NCBI GenBank assembly: GCA_023014365.1
Contig: JAEBUN010000058.1
Location: 94,026-158,025, forward strand
Source of the DNA: Lepiota brunneoincarnata
Taxonomy: Eukaryota > Basidiomycota > Agaricomycetes > Agaricales > Agaricaceae
DNA: 64,000 nucleotides
Direction of reading: 5' to 3'
The number at the start of each line of letters is the position of its first letter. The stretch's first letter is position 1. The position numbers were made by a program, and so were the translations under genes. The notes beneath the pieces were generated by a model that saw only the letters and a list, made by a program, of their open reading frames with translations, searched no databases and was not told the DNA's origin. Shown here piece after piece: positions 46,681 through 58,683 of this stretch.

Positions 46681-48237
46681 GCCACCCGATCTTCACATTG
46701 TCACCTTCTGCTGTTCATGCGCTCTCCCTTTTCTATGTTTCCAGTCGTTATAACTGTGGATTTTTGCTACTGCTTGTGTTCCGAGATGCCATCAAATATT
46801 TCATGTTGTCGATTATTTCCCCACACTTCTTAACTTTGACGCAGGGTTATATTCTTCATTATTTGTATCAGGGCTGCCCTTACCCCATAAAGCCCAGGCA
46901 CTTGATGTAGTGTTTGTTGGCGTATTGCTGAGAACTATCATTTGAACTGACACTGATCAGTTGTATTTGACGAAAAAGCGTAACTCAGTCTAAGAGCAGC
47001 CAAAAATGAAACACCCACTGTGAGGGAGGAAACTCGCCTACGTGCAGAATCCGTCCCTGCATCATATTTTCATTTAGGTATTTAAGTAGCACATTTGTAC
47101 TTAGATACCTCAGCTCCCAACGACGAGGATGTCTCCGCTGCCATAAGACCTCCGACAGGCTACAGCGTAACCAGCTTGAAGTTTCTTCCCCTCAGTTTCA
47201 CTCTCTCTCACTCTCTCTCTCTTTCTAAAGTCTCTCACTCGACGGAGTTGTACTTGTACTCAGTTTCACGAGGTCGAGAAGACGAGCCCGTGGTTGTTTC
47301 GTCAACCACACCTCGCCCTTACGATTGTCTTGGAGGATGATTCTCTTTCCTACACCCACGGTTCCACGCCAGTATACCCATCCATCCATGGCACAAGAAC
47401 CCTACATTTAGACTCAGAGGCCACGTTCGGCGACTTTCCGGCAAAAATTCAAGTCTGAACCTCATCTTGCGGGCCACGGTGTCGAAAATGAGAAGCACCA
47501 ACGAACCACAGGCAGCATAAAGATAACAAGCGAGACTAAGCTGCACCCGAGAGATTTGCAGGGGTCGTCTTGTCCCTGCGTATTGATCGGTGATAACGAG
47601 CCGAGTACCGAGGGGATTCTTTAGGCTTGCTCTCTGGGCTCCTCAACGTTCCGCGAATCCTTTGCATGACCCTAATTAAGGATCGGTGCCAGTCACATTT
47701 TCCTCTTCATTATGTTGGAAACGATAATTGCGTGAGAAGGAACAATCAAAGGCTACTGTGTTCCGTTTGGAGAGTTCGAGGGTATCATACCATAAACGAA
47801 GATGATTCCTTGGGTTATGTGTTCGTGTGTCCTCAAAGGGTCTACAGTACAAGGGAATCTAGGAATGCGAGAATGCATAGAGCAGACAGCTACCCGTGAA
47901 AAGGATCTGTTGGAGACCTCGTCGAGGTAAGTACTACTCAAATAATCCCGGCATGGTAACAAGGTTACACGATGCTGAGAGTGGGTAGCGGCCCTCACCG
48001 GCGATATTTTGCTGGACACGTCTACCCGCTGCTAGGGTATCTGCCCTCGTTCAGAGTCAAAACATTTCACATATTTCTGTAACGATAGACAAATACAAGT
48101 ACAAAGTTCAAAAGCACATTCAGGTTACAAGTCACTCTGTCATAACATTCATAACATTCAAATTTGTAGTACTGAGCCAATTCCGGAGAGGACCGACACC
48201 AGGACGTAAACCCGCTGGGAGTATTGCCACTCCAGAC

Positions 48238-48639
48238 TTAAGCGTAGCAATCCGCATTTGGGTTACAATCGGAGTCTATAGAGCAATGCACTGGTCTGTC
48301 GATGTAGCACCAAGCCGATTTCTCAGCACTAAGCCACTTCCAGCAGCTGTGGGGGTACCAAAAGGTGCCACAGTGAGCTTCATACGGACCAGCAGCGGGG
48401 GTGAACGGGGGAACTGGACTGTTGCACCCGGTTCAGAGAAAATGAAGGAGGCCGAGAGAAAATGAGCAAACACACCCATGGGGTGGGGGGTCTCCAGCAC
48501 CATCAGGCCCATCGGGCCCTTTGGCGTCGTGAGGTCCAGCGGGCCTGTCAGACCCGTCGGGTAGCGGTTCCGGGAGGGCACACGTTAAGGGAGACATGGC
48601 GATCAAAGAGATGAAAGCAACGAGGAAGGTAGTACGCAT
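48238..48639 (-). CDS. Small secreted six-cysteine protein, copy 1, 114 aa
   Basis: Exons 48639-48476 and 48418-48238; GT-AG intron of 57 nt, phase 2. The N-terminus MRTTFLVAFISLIAMSPLT, then CALPEP, is a signal peptide with likely cleavage around Ala-Leu. A Pro/Gly/Asp-rich spacer (GPDGPDGAGDPPP) follows, then PVPPFTPAAGPYEAH and a compact C-terminal domain with six cysteines spaced C-X8-C-X11-C-X7-C-X5-C-X5-C, rich in Trp/Tyr (SCWKWLSAEKSAWC). Length, secretion signal and even cysteine number are typical of small secreted effector-like fungal proteins. I do not recognise the family. The shared intron, TATA box and preserved cysteines in four copies argue it is real and constrained. Confidence 0.75.
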
Positions 48640-48724
48640 GGTGATGGGCGTTTCTTCTCGAGTTGAAACTCTTTGGCCTCGATAACTTGTGGACAAGTTG
48701 ATAGGTCAGCCTAATTTCAGTAGC

Positions 48725-48733
48725 CATTTTATA
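48725..48733 (-). promoter_or_regulatory. TATA box of secreted-protein copy 1
   Basis: Minus strand reads CCTATAAAATGG about 90 nt before the ATG. The same box sits at the same distance in the other three copies. Confidence 0.65.
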
Positions 48734-51185
48734 GGCTTACTGTTATTCATGGACCCTTCGGTTCGAAACAGGATTAACACTAGACGACTGCAGCAAGGCT
48801 ACAGAACTGGTTGCATTGTCATGTGGAATGATGAGAATCCGAATTGCATTCGCGCGTCCTGTCGGAAGTGCGTACTCCCTCTGGCCCTCAGTACAAAGGT
48901 ATTGCGGTTGAAGTACCTCTAAGTAAACGTCAATAGCTCCACCGACCATGGCAATAAGTTCTATGTACTGATAACCTCCAAGTATATTCGGCGATGGGAT
49001 GGCTGGCATTATCCGATAAAGGCGTGAGTCTCATCAACTTGCAAACTTCCGCTCGACGCCATGCCACCCCTACTCTAGTTTAGAGACGGAGCCGAGCACG
49101 AGCCTGGCAGGGCCCACACTCTGATCCGAATGTTTAAATACGGAGATGGGTTAAGCGGATATAGACTTCATGTTCGGTAACACATATACTGTTTTTTTTA
49201 TCAGACAGTGCTTAAGATCACAATAATGTGCTGACGGCTGTGTTTTGAACTTGCTGTTATTCAGGAACTTCAATGCCAGACCATGGCTCCCGATTTTCGT
49301 TCAGAACTAGGTTATGAGATGGCCTCCCGAAACTTGGGCTTCCATCTTGGTTCAATCCCAAGACCTCGCACTTTCGCAACTCGCTGCCCTTACCTTCGGA
49401 GACGGCCGGCCTGATGCTTAGGTTAAGAGGTTTGGCCAAGGGATTTATTTACACACGGATAGACAAAAAAGCCGTGGTGTGAAAGACCATGCAGTGGGCT
49501 GGCCTCTCATCAGCATGAGGGGTCCGAGTGAGAGGGGCGTCCCAGGCCCAGCCCCCTATCAAGTAGTCTAATTCTTCACTACACGAGCCAAGGTCGGTTA
49601 GGGCAGCGGTTAAGCCCTCCGATGAGCCCCTTCGCAAGGGCGAAACCCGCACAAGTCCCCCCATCTCTCATTTTCACGCCGCCACACCTCGCACCGATGT
49701 ACTGTACTAACCTTAAGCGGAATCACCCACCAGATTCAAATGACACCGAGCTTTGAGCAATGCTATTTGTTCCACATTATACTTCACCCACAACTTCATC
49801 CGTTATCGTCGTATGAGGGAAGGTTCGGACCCAGAATATGGTGGTTCTAGTGGTGGACCCTTCCCACAAGGTGCCCCCCCCTCCTCATTGGAGGCACGTT
49901 CCACCTGATCTCCATGTTGCCACCCTCTAATATTCGCATGCTCTCTCTTTTCTATTTTTCTGGTCATTATAACTTTGGGCTTTTGCTATTGCTTGTGCTC
50001 CGATACGGTATCAAATACTTCATGTTGTCGATTATTTCCCCAAACTTCTCAACTTTGGCGTAGGGTCGTATTCTTTATTATTTGTATTAAGCCTACCCCC
50101 ACCACATAAAGCCCAGGCCCTCGGTGTATGCTGGCGCATTGCTGACAACGATTATTTGAACTGGAAGCGGTCAGTGGTATTCAACGAACAAAACATAACT
50201 CAGCTTAAGGGCAGCCAAAAACGCAACACGCGTAATTTCATGCCAGTAACCCATCCATCCATGGCACAAGAATCCTACGGTTAGACTCAGAGGTGACATG
50301 CGAAACGATTAGCCACTTTATCTCTACGTTCGATGACTAGGTTTGCTGGGCGACTTTACAGCAAAAGTTCTAGTCTGAGCCTCATCTTGCGAGCCACGGT
50401 GTCGTAAATGAGAAGCGCCAACGAGCGACAAGCAGCACAAAGCTAACAATTGGGATCAGGCTACACCCGGGGGATTTACAGGGGTCAGCTTGTCCCTGCG
50501 TATTCAACGAGGGAAGAACATAGCAACGTAATTTATTGGTGATGACGAGCCTGCCAGTGGTGCCGAGGGTGGATCTTTAGGCCTGCTCTGCCAACGCCCT
50601 GGGCTCATCAACATTCCGGGAATCCCTTACATGACCCTAATTAGCGATCAATGACAGTCATGCCTTCCTCTTCACTAGGTTGGAAACGAGAATTGGGTGC
50701 GAAGGGACAATCTAAGGCTGCTGTGTTCCGTTTTGGGTGTTGGAGGGTGCCATACTATAAACATAGATGATTCCTTGGGTTATGCGTTCGCGTGTCCTCA
50801 AAGGGTCAATAGCACAAGGGAATCTAGGAATGCGAGAATACATAGAGCAGACAACCACCCGTGAAAAGGATCTGTCAGAGACTTAATCGAGGTAAGTACC
50901 ACTCAAATAATCCCACCATTGTAACAGATTTACACGATACTGGGAGTAGGTAGCGACCCTCACCCGCGATCTTATGCTGGACATGTCTTCCCACTGCTAG
51001 GGTATCTGCCCTTGTTCGAAGTCAAAACATTTCATAGATTTCTGTAACGATAGACAGATACAGGCACAAGGTTCAAAAGCGCATTCAAGTTACAAGTCAC
51101 TTTGTCATAACATTCATATTCGTAGTATTGAGCCAAGACCGACACCATGACGTAAACCCGCTGGAGTATTGCCATTCCAGACCTA

Positions 51186-51554
51186 CTAGTAGCAATCTGC
51201 ATTCGGGTCACAATCGGAATTCTGACCGCAGTACACTGTTGGCTGGATCCAACACCAAGACGTTTGTTGAGGGTTAAGCCACTTCCAGCAGCTGCGGGGG
51301 TAAAACCCTTTGCCACAGTGAGCTTCGTACGGACCAGCGGCGGGGGTAAATGGGGGAACTGGACTGTTGCATCTGGTTCAGAGGGAATGAAGGTGACCAA
51401 GAGAAAATGAACCGACCCACCCGTGGAGTGGATCGCCAGCACCATCAGGTCCAACGGATTTGTCAAACCCGTCGGGGGGTGGTCCCGGGAGGGCACCCGT
51501 CAAGGGAGACATGGCGATCAAAGAGATGAAAGCGACGAGGAAGGTAGTACGCAT
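51186..51554 (-). CDS. Small secreted six-cysteine protein, copy 2, 103 aa
   Basis: Exons 51554-51421 and 51363-51186. Same signal peptide start (MRTTFLVAFISLIAMSPLT), a shorter Gly/Pro spacer lacking the second GPDGPDG unit, then PVPPFTPAAGPYEAH and the cysteine domain with SCWKWLNPQQTSWCWIQ and CDPNADCY, ending at TAG. Cysteine spacing is identical to copy 1, although many residues between cysteines differ (GKGFYPRS for GTFWYPHS; WIQPTVY for YIDRPVH). That pattern suggests a conserved fold with diversifying loops. Confidence 0.75.
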
Positions 51555-51641
51555 GGCGATGGATGTTTCGTCTCGAGCTGAAACTCTGTGGTCTCGATAA
51601 CTTGTAGACAAGTTGATAGTCAGCCTAATTTCCATGGCCAT

Positions 51642-51648
51642 TTTATAG
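51642..51648 (-). promoter_or_regulatory. TATA box of secreted-protein copy 2
   Basis: Minus strand CTATAAAATGGCC, about 90 nt upstream of the ATG at 51554. Confidence 0.65.
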
Positions 51649-52989
51649 GCTTTCTGTTATCCATGGACCCTTTGGTTCTAAACAGGATTAACGCCAAACG
51701 CTGCAGCAAGGCTACAGAGCTAGTTACATCGCCATGTGGAATGATGAGAATCCGAATTGCATTTGTGCGTCCCGTCGGAAGTGTGTACTCCCTCCGGCCC
51801 TCAGTATAAAAGCATTGCGGTCGAGGTACCTCCAAATGAATATCAATAACCCCATCGATCATGGAAACAAATCCTGAGTATTGATAATCTCCATGTATAT
51901 TCGGCGATGGGAAGGTTAGCATTATCCGATAAAGGCGTGAGTGTCGTCAACTTGCAAACTTCCTTTCGACATCATGCTTGTCCTACTCTTCTAGTTTGGA
52001 GACAGAGCCGAGCACAAGCCTGGCTGGGCTCACATTCTGATTCAGATGTTTTAATACGGAGACAGGTAAGGCAGATACAGACTCCATGTTTGGTAACGGG
52101 GTGTGCTGTTTTTCTTTGTCAGACAGTGCTTAAGATCACAATAATGTGCTGACAACTAGGGTTTGAGCTTATTGCTAACCAGGATCCACTGGCACGGACG
52201 ATAGTCAGGTGGCTCCCCATTTTCATTCAGAAGTAGGTTATGCGATGGCGTCCCGAAACTTGGGTTTCCATCTTGGTCCAATCCCAGAACCTCGCACTCT
52301 CGTAGCTCGCTGCCTGTCTTCGAAGACGGCCAGCAGGATCCTTAGGTAAGAGGTTTGGCTAAGGGATTTATATACAGACAGATAGACGAAAAAGCCTTGG
52401 TGTGAATGACCATGCAGTGGGCCGGCCACTCATCAGCATGAGGGGTCCGATGGGAGGGTTGCCCCAGGCCCTCTATCAGATAGTCTAATTCTGTCACTGT
52501 ACGAGCCAAGGTCGGTTAGGGCAGCGGTTAGGCCTTCTGATGAGCCCCCTCGCAAGGGCACAATCCGCACAAGTCCCCCCATCTCTCGTGTTCACGCCGC
52601 CACACCTCGCACCGATATACTGTACTAACCTTATGCGGAATCACCCACCAGACTCTCAATGACACCGAGCTTTGAGCAATGCTATTTTTAATTTGTTCTA
52701 TATTATACTTCATCCACAACTTCATCTGTTACTGTTGTGTGAGGGAAGGCTCGGACCCAGGGTATGGCGGTTCTAGTGGTGAACGTTTGAACTCTTCCCA
52801 CAAGCCACCTCCCTGCAACACCTAGAGTGAATCCTCGTTATTTGTAAATGCCGAATGCTTCCGAAAATGTGATAGTCAGCCTGTCATGCACTTCCTCAAT
52901 GTATGCCATTTACGTGGACCTTGTAGACCCGCGATTACCACAGTCCCTCTACTATACGTGTATACAGTCCGGTAGCAGAACACATAAGG

Positions 52990-53945
52990 TGTTCTATTCT
53001 CTCCCTCTTGGTGTAACGGTTCCTGGAAATGTCTTCTTGGAGTTGATAGCAGTAGCATCCGGACCCTGTGCCTGCACTTTAGCTTTCGCCTGCGTCGATT
53101 GAGCAGCCGAAGCCGCCGCGAGGTTCTCCGCCGTCTCCAGCATCTGTTCCGCATTCCAATTCGACGTATGCAAATAATGCGACGCGATCAATGACAGCAC
53201 CAATGCTCGAAGGTGGTTATCATGCAAGGCAGTAGAGAGGTTCAACGTGCGTCGGAGGTGCGTTCTGTGTTTGACTCGGTGAGGAATCGTGATAAGGGAG
53301 TATATAAAGGGATATGTACTTGGTCTTGACGAACCCCTTCGTAAGACAACTATCCAGCACCGCCGCAATAGCTTCAAGTGCTCCACTAAACTCACTACAA
53401 TCCCTCGCAACTCCAACCCCAATCCTCCTAAGCTCCTTCATCTCACTTTCCCAATCTCCCCCACATTCTATACCTGATCCCATTCGCCAGACAAGTCCAA
53501 TATGCAACCACGACTCACCCACCCGCGCAGCTGCATTAATCTACAAATCCTCTTCACCAGCCATCATCGTGTCAAGCGTCACAGTAGCAGGAACGCTAGC
53601 GTTATGTATATGAGGCGTTCGATTACGGTGCTGTGGCTGGCCGGAGGACTTGTATGATAACCACACGGCGACTTGGTAACATTGTAATGCCCGCTTTGGT
53701 TCGTTCAGTGCGTGCCCCAACTGGGCTTCATGGAGGGTAATCGAGCGATGTATAGGGGAAGACATTGTGTGTACGTGTATACAAGACCAGCTTGTGGATT
53801 GACTGAGGGGGGAGAAGAAATGAGTGGTATTCGTTCTGTGGTTGGAGATAAGTGGACGCACGCGTTGGGCATTGTCAAATTCGCTGCAGATGATGCGAGC
53901 CTGGAAGTGGATCCTATAGAAAGAGCGCTCTAAGGACAGATATCA
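52990..53945 (-). pseudogene. SCC4/MAU2-like fragment, decayed copy
   Basis: The minus strand matches the gene at the right edge (62778-64000) through several exons: ITLHEAQLGHALNEPKRALQ, a stop before INAAARVGESWLHIGL, ELRRIGVGVARDC, then after an intron THLRRTLNLSTALHDNHLRA, LVLSLIASHYLHTSNWNAEQ and AENLAAASAAQSTQAKAKVQ. At least one in-frame stop (near 53538) breaks it, and the sequences coding both ends of the protein are absent. Several positions that are frameshifted in the right-edge copy are intact here. Confidence 0.8.
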
Positions 53946-54690
53946 ACACTACTTTAATGAGCTCGCACATTAGGTCAGCCCGCGTTTTTTTAGTCTATAC
54001 TCGGCCTCTTGGACAGCATGTATGGATGCCCATGGCGGGACAACACGGTGTCAGGTGTGGACCCTTATTTTACTGTTGACAGCGTCCCTGATGTGCGGGG
54101 CTGGATCTAAGCAAGAGCGATGGGCCACAAGTGGTCTTGAGAAACAACGGCTGCGGTGTCATTGCGCAGGGAGAAATCAGATGACAGCCAACGTTAACCA
54201 CTGGTGCTGTGTCTTTGGATGCATCAAGTATTGTGCCAACCAAACGAGACGCAACCAAAACTCGCATAAAAGAACCTCCCTACCAAGCTGCTAGAGGCCC
54301 ATCGGTTATCCCCCAGCCAGGGCCTTCCCAACAACCTCGAGTCCCAGCCTCAAATTCTCCGCGGCCGGGAACCCGGCGCTCCCCCTATTTCCAGCTCAGT
54401 TGCACTGTACAGCTCTATATCATCGAGGGAGCAAAATACGAGAGTCATGAATCGTTCCAAGACCATTGCCTATTAGCAACTCCTAAGACTACAGCAAAAA
54501 GAATTCAAACAGATATACGAATACTGCTTTCCTTTCCAATCCAAGGCCTCACCAGATGTGCACTCCCTGCCGTATCATTGGTATGTGTGATATCATTGTC
54601 ACCAGCCAATGGTACGCCCTTGGACGGACAGTGTACGTCGGATTTCAACTGTTCGGTTGAGCCCCCAGCGCCTCTCTGAGTTGACAGTGC
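53946..54690. other. Mosaic of duplicated fragments
   Basis: Holds a diverged piece shared with 42840-43240 (54035-54230), then a piece matching the very end of the SCC4-like gene (54240-54450 versus 62740-62930, opposite-strand sense). No intact gene. Confidence 0.55.
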
Positions 54691-56310
54691 CAAGAGACCT
54701 ATCGTATTTGACGTCTTGTCCTTGGAATCCTGAGTGCTAACGCTAGCGACAAAGACAAGTTGTACGTATGGGCAGTCGAACAGCATGGCCAAACATCGCA
54801 GGTTACCAATGGAGTCAGTGTCCTCTAAAAGTTGGAAACGATGAATGAAGTGCAGAAGATAGTCCAAGGAAGCTGCAATCCAGATCCAGCATCGGTTTGT
54901 CAATCGCCCATGGGCCCCCGCTTCGGTGTCGTTCCCATTTTCTGTGATAAGTATTGGAGGGTGCACAAGGACTCGGGCTTGTTACTGTCAGGGTAAGGAT
55001 GATCGGGGCTTTCAACTGTGATACCGTTATAATCGACAACGTGGTTCGGGAATCGGAGGTTTGCTTACGCCACAGATGATTAATATTACAGAAATTATTG
55101 AGTCTCTGCCAGCAATATGGGTGACCCGGTATTGCTTGACGGCTAGAACGGCATGCTGTCGGGAGGGCTACAGAATTAATGAAATCCTAATATAGCAACG
55201 GTTACAAGAAACCAATCCAACCCATGACAACCTGCAATACATTATGCGTCGTCACAACACATGTCGGACGCGCTATTCACCTCGCACGCCTGTTGCGCAG
55301 GAGGTACTAGGCCCGACAATACTTGTCAACCCGAGCACAATGCGTGCCTAACTGGCATCGAGTCAACAACAACCATGAATGGAAATTTCGCCCCGCACAC
55401 CAACATAACCGCCGATACTGAGCCAGGATTTCAGGAAACTCTTAGCTCGGTATTGCTCAAATAATGTAGGTCAGAGCCTCGAGTTTGCAGCACAAGTTCC
55501 GACTCTCCACAGGTCCCATCTGATTCCAGCATATCCCAGGTTCCTAACGTTCAACTCACCCTTATGGCAATATAATATACCACCCAGCGAGTTTTTGCCC
55601 TCAGGGACACCCGCCAACCAGGGACGCAGTGGCACTTTGACGGAGACAACGGTCGTAAGTCGTGCCATCGGCGGGTCGTTAAGCGATTCTTTTAGACTGA
55701 ATTCACGTTTCTCGTACAACCTCCAAACCAAACCTAGCACAATGCGCCGCCACGCCCTGCCAGCCGTACCATGGGAATCATCAAACCCGAAACAGCATTT
55801 TCGAGGGGTATAAATATTGAATATGACCGTGCTCATTGCAATCCAGCTTTACTCGTTCACCCTCTTTTGTCTCTCAACCTCTTGTCTCTCAACCTCTTTT
55901 CGTTCTCTCTTACTGATGCTTGAAAGAAATTTCAAATGGTTTGGTTTTCCGGCTCGTTTCAACGTGGCTATTGTCTCCTTTGTGCAATTCGTCTTGTGTT
56001 TTTCTGCAGCCGCACTTGCCTGGTGGGCCGTACGGTTTTGCAATAGGCGACGCGACATTGGCATGTGCGATCTTCTGGTTCGATAAATATTGATCGTCTA
56101 GATGTTCCCACCAGTCAAAAGTTGGAATTATTGGCCCACATTGAGAATCCTCCGCATCGTTGGAGGCACGTTTCATACAATTGTTGCAATTGTCTACGTT
56201 TTCCGGTGAGCTTCACAAGCTTCGAAAAGTCAGCGGCGAATAATGGTCGACGTAAGCTTCTTTGGTGCCACCTTCAAAAAGAAGGACAAGAAGAACAATG
56301 CATAAGAACA
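54690..56310. repeat. Segmental duplication R1, right copy (partner 44870-46640)
   Basis: See left copy. Contains the better-preserved version of the small membrane-protein gene at 55916. Confidence 0.75.
55809..55816 (+). promoter_or_regulatory. TATA box of the small membrane-protein gene
   Basis: TATAAATA followed by a pyrimidine-rich leader and the ATG at 55916, about 100 nt downstream. Confidence 0.6.
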
Positions 56311-56397
56311 TATACCTTGGCGCCGCCACCTGATATTCACGTCGCCATCCTCTATTATTCACATGCTCTCTCTTTTCTATTTTGCCGGTCATTGTAA
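55916..56397 (+). CDS. Possible small membrane protein, right copy; 3' end uncertain
   Basis: Exon 1 55916-56060 reads MLERNFKWFGFPARFNVAIV, SFVQFVLCFSAAALAWWAVR, FCNRRRDI: one strong membrane segment followed by a basic stop-transfer end. Exon 2 starts at 56102 (DVPTSQKLELLAHIENPPHR WRHVSYNCCNC). The donor is GCATGT here, but GTATGT in the left copy, so this intron would be GC-AG. Beyond about 56205 the frame stays open to 56397, but an alternative ending MVDVSFFGATFKKKDKKNNA in another frame (56243-56305) is equally suggestive, and a 2-nt indel separates the copies. Family not recognised. The TATA box and paired copies are the main support. Confidence 0.4.
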
Positions 56398-57770
56398 CTT
56401 TGGACTTTTGCTGTTGCTTGTGCTCTGAGATACCATCAAATATTTCATGTTATCAATCGTTTCTCCACACTTCTTAACTTTGACGCAGGGTCGTATTCTT
56501 TATTATTTGTATCAGGGCTGCCCTTACACCATCGAAGGTGACATGTGAAACGAAAAGACCCATGTATTTGCCATTCTTATCTCCACGGTCGAGGCCAAGC
56601 TGCACCCTAGAGACTGGCGAGGGTCGCCTTATCCCTGCGTATTCAACAAGGGAATATAGCGACGTAATTGGTCGGTGGTGACGAACATAGTGCCGAGGGT
56701 GGATTCTTATTGCGCTATCGGCAACGTCCCCAATGTGCAGAGCAGCAGGCCTGACACTACCAATGCCCTGGACTCCTCAATGTTCCGGCAATCCCTTGCA
56801 TGACCTTAATTAGCGATCGTTGTCAGTCATACCTTCCGCTTCACTAGGGTAGAAACGAGATTTTGCGCGAGACGCGACAATCTAAGGCCACAATGTCCCT
56901 GAGGTTGAGGGATATGCCATATCATCAACGAGGATGATTTCTTGGGTTCTGTATTCGCATGTCCTCAAAGGACTAATAGCACAAGGGAGTGTATGCGTCC
57001 GAGCGCAGGTAGTAGGCCACAAACGGTCCCAAATAATCACGGCCGCAATGTAGTTGAGCATAGATGACTACAAGTGCTGCAACCCTAGGTGCATCAAACA
57101 CTGTACCACCCAGGCAAGCGACATCGAAAACTCACCAGGAATAATCCTCTACCGTCCCGCCGTTAATCACGCAGGAAACCTATCGACCATTCTCCAACCC
57201 CGGTCCTACCGGCAACTTCCTTACCCCCAGCTCAGTCGTACGGCTTTATATTGTCGCAGGAGCGAAGGAAATGACCCGCCCAAGGGCACCTCAATTGGCA
57301 ACCGTCGATCCATCGGCGGGATGAGATGGACTAGAGCAAAACGTGAAGCACATACCCAAGAACTGCTCCCTAGTCCACACCGTCAGTAGATGCGTAATTC
57401 CTACTCCATTGACATTCACGACATTGTTACTGACCGGTAGCGTGTTTTTGGACTGACAACGCCGCACAACTGTATGCTGGATCCTGGCCACCTCAGTTGT
57501 GCACCAAGCCCGGCCGCGAGGCTCGTGGCTTTCTCTAATGCCTTTTTTGTGTCATTTGTGCATAAGCATGATGCAACCAATGTTAACACCACCGCCCGAG
57601 CGTGAGCGTCATGCGAGGCAGTGGGCAGATTTTGTGCATGTAGGAGGGTGTGTTCCACTATACACATTCAATTAATGAGGAACTGTGGCGGGGAATGGAA
57701 GCTTAAATTCGCTTTAGATAACGCAAGTCCGGAAGTGTGTCTCTTAGGAAACGTGCTGCTACAGAATGGA
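56340..57770. repeat. Partial third copy of the about 3 kb unit, interrupted
   Basis: Segments at 56340-56530 and 56560-57010 match 46700-46900 and 47480-47830 of unit 1, with deletions, and are interrupted by SCC4-derived pieces. No intact gene seen. Confidence 0.6.
57390..57760 (-). pseudogene. SCC4/MAU2-like fragment 2
   Basis: The minus strand retains LPTASHDAHARAVVLTLVAS, then CTNDTKKALEKATSLAAGLG, corresponding to DNHLRALVLSLIAS...NAEKMLETAENLAAG in the other copies. It is strongly diverged and isolated. A further piece at about 57115-57310 resembles the C-terminal coding region. Confidence 0.6.
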
Positions 57771-58197
57771 AATGAAAGTTGTAGGTGCGTACATCTCGTC
57801 AACAGAGCTAGACAAGGTCACCTTTCTAGGAATGCGAAAATACAGAGAGCGGATGGTCATTTGTGAAAGGGATCCATCGGATACTTTGTTGGATAAGTAC
57901 CACTCAGACGATCCCGGCATTGTATCAAAGCTACACGATACTGAGAGTAGGTGGCGGCCCTCACCCGCAATGTTATGCTGGGCATATCTATCCACTGCTA
58001 GGATATCCACTTTTGTTCGAAGTCAAAGGTTTTGATAGATTTCTGCAACGATAGGAAAACACAAGTACAAAGATCCAAGCCACATTCAGGTTACACATCA
58101 CTTTGTCATAACATTCATATTCGTAGTACTGAGCCAATTCCGGAGAAGACCGACACCAAGCCACAAACCCGCTGGGAGTATTGCCACTCCAGACCTA

Positions 58198-58587
58198 CTA
58201 GTAGCACTCTGCGTTCGGGTCACAATCGGAGTCCTTATTGCAGTACACTGTTTTCTGGATCCAGCACCAGGAAGAATGCTCAGCGTTAAGCCACTTCCAG
58301 CAGCTGTGGGGGTAAAACGTGGTCCCACAGTGAGCTTCGTATGGACCACCGGTGGGGGCGGGAACAGAACTGTTGCACCTGGCTCAGAAAAAATGAAATA
58401 GACCAAGGGAAAATGAACAAGCTCACACTTGGGGTGGGCGTGCAGCACCCTCAGGCCCATCGGGCCCTTTGGCATCGTAGGGTCCAACGGGCTTGTTAGA
58501 CTCGTCGGGGTGTGGTCCCGGGAGGGCACTCGTCAATGGAGACATGGCGATCAAAGAGGTGAAAGCAATGAGGATGGCAGTACGCAT
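58198..58587 (-). CDS. Small secreted six-cysteine protein, copy 3, 110 aa
   Basis: Exons 58587-58427 and 58369-58198. The signal peptide reads MRTAILIAFTSLIAMSPLTS, then ALPGPHPDESNKPVGPYDAK, a GPDGPEGA spacer, SVPAPTGGPYEAH and the cysteine domain (TTFYPHSCWKWLNAEHSSWC, WIQKTVYCNKDSDCDPNAEC, Tyr, stop). The donor is shifted by two bases relative to copies 1 and 2 (GTGAGC after CAAGT), which exactly compensates a 2-nt loss and keeps the frame. Cysteine spacing is identical to the other copies. Confidence 0.78.
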
Positions 58588-58675
58588 GATGATGGATGTT
58601 TCGTGTCGAGTTTCAGTTCTGTGGTCTCAATAACTTGTAGACAAGTTGAGTAGGTCGGCCTAATTTCCATGGCCC

Positions 58676-58683
58676 TTTTATAG
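58676..58683 (-). promoter_or_regulatory. TATA box of secreted-protein copy 3
   Basis: Minus strand CCTATAAAAGGG, about 90 nt upstream of the ATG at 58587. Confidence 0.65.

Larger units (their letters stand above)
46690..49900. repeat. About 3 kb tandem duplication, unit 1
   Basis: Repeated at 49905-52830. Landmarks: CATCAAATA.TTCATGTTGTCGATTATTTCCCC (46788; 50008), the CCTAATTA.. block (47667; 50635), secreted-protein gene (48639; 51554), CAGACAGTGCTTAAGATCACAATAATG block (49204; 52122), and CAAGGTCGGTTAGGGCAGCG (49590; 52509). A third, partial copy lies at about 56340-59170. Confidence 0.8.
49905..52830. repeat. About 3 kb tandem duplication, unit 2
   Basis: Direct repeat of 46690-49900, including the secreted-protein gene and both flanks. 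It ends where the SCC4-derived fragment begins. Confidence 0.8.

Noticed and set aside
47627..47899. 90-codon plus-strand frame in duplication unit 1
   Set aside because: Broken in the duplicate units at 50.6 and 56.8 kb; no domain.
49500..49660. GC-rich stretch with GGGCAGCGGTTAAG and nearby stems, considered as tRNA-like
   Set aside because: No tRNA cloverleaf with a T-loop GTTCRANYC in the right spacing; it simply belongs to the duplicated 3 kb block.
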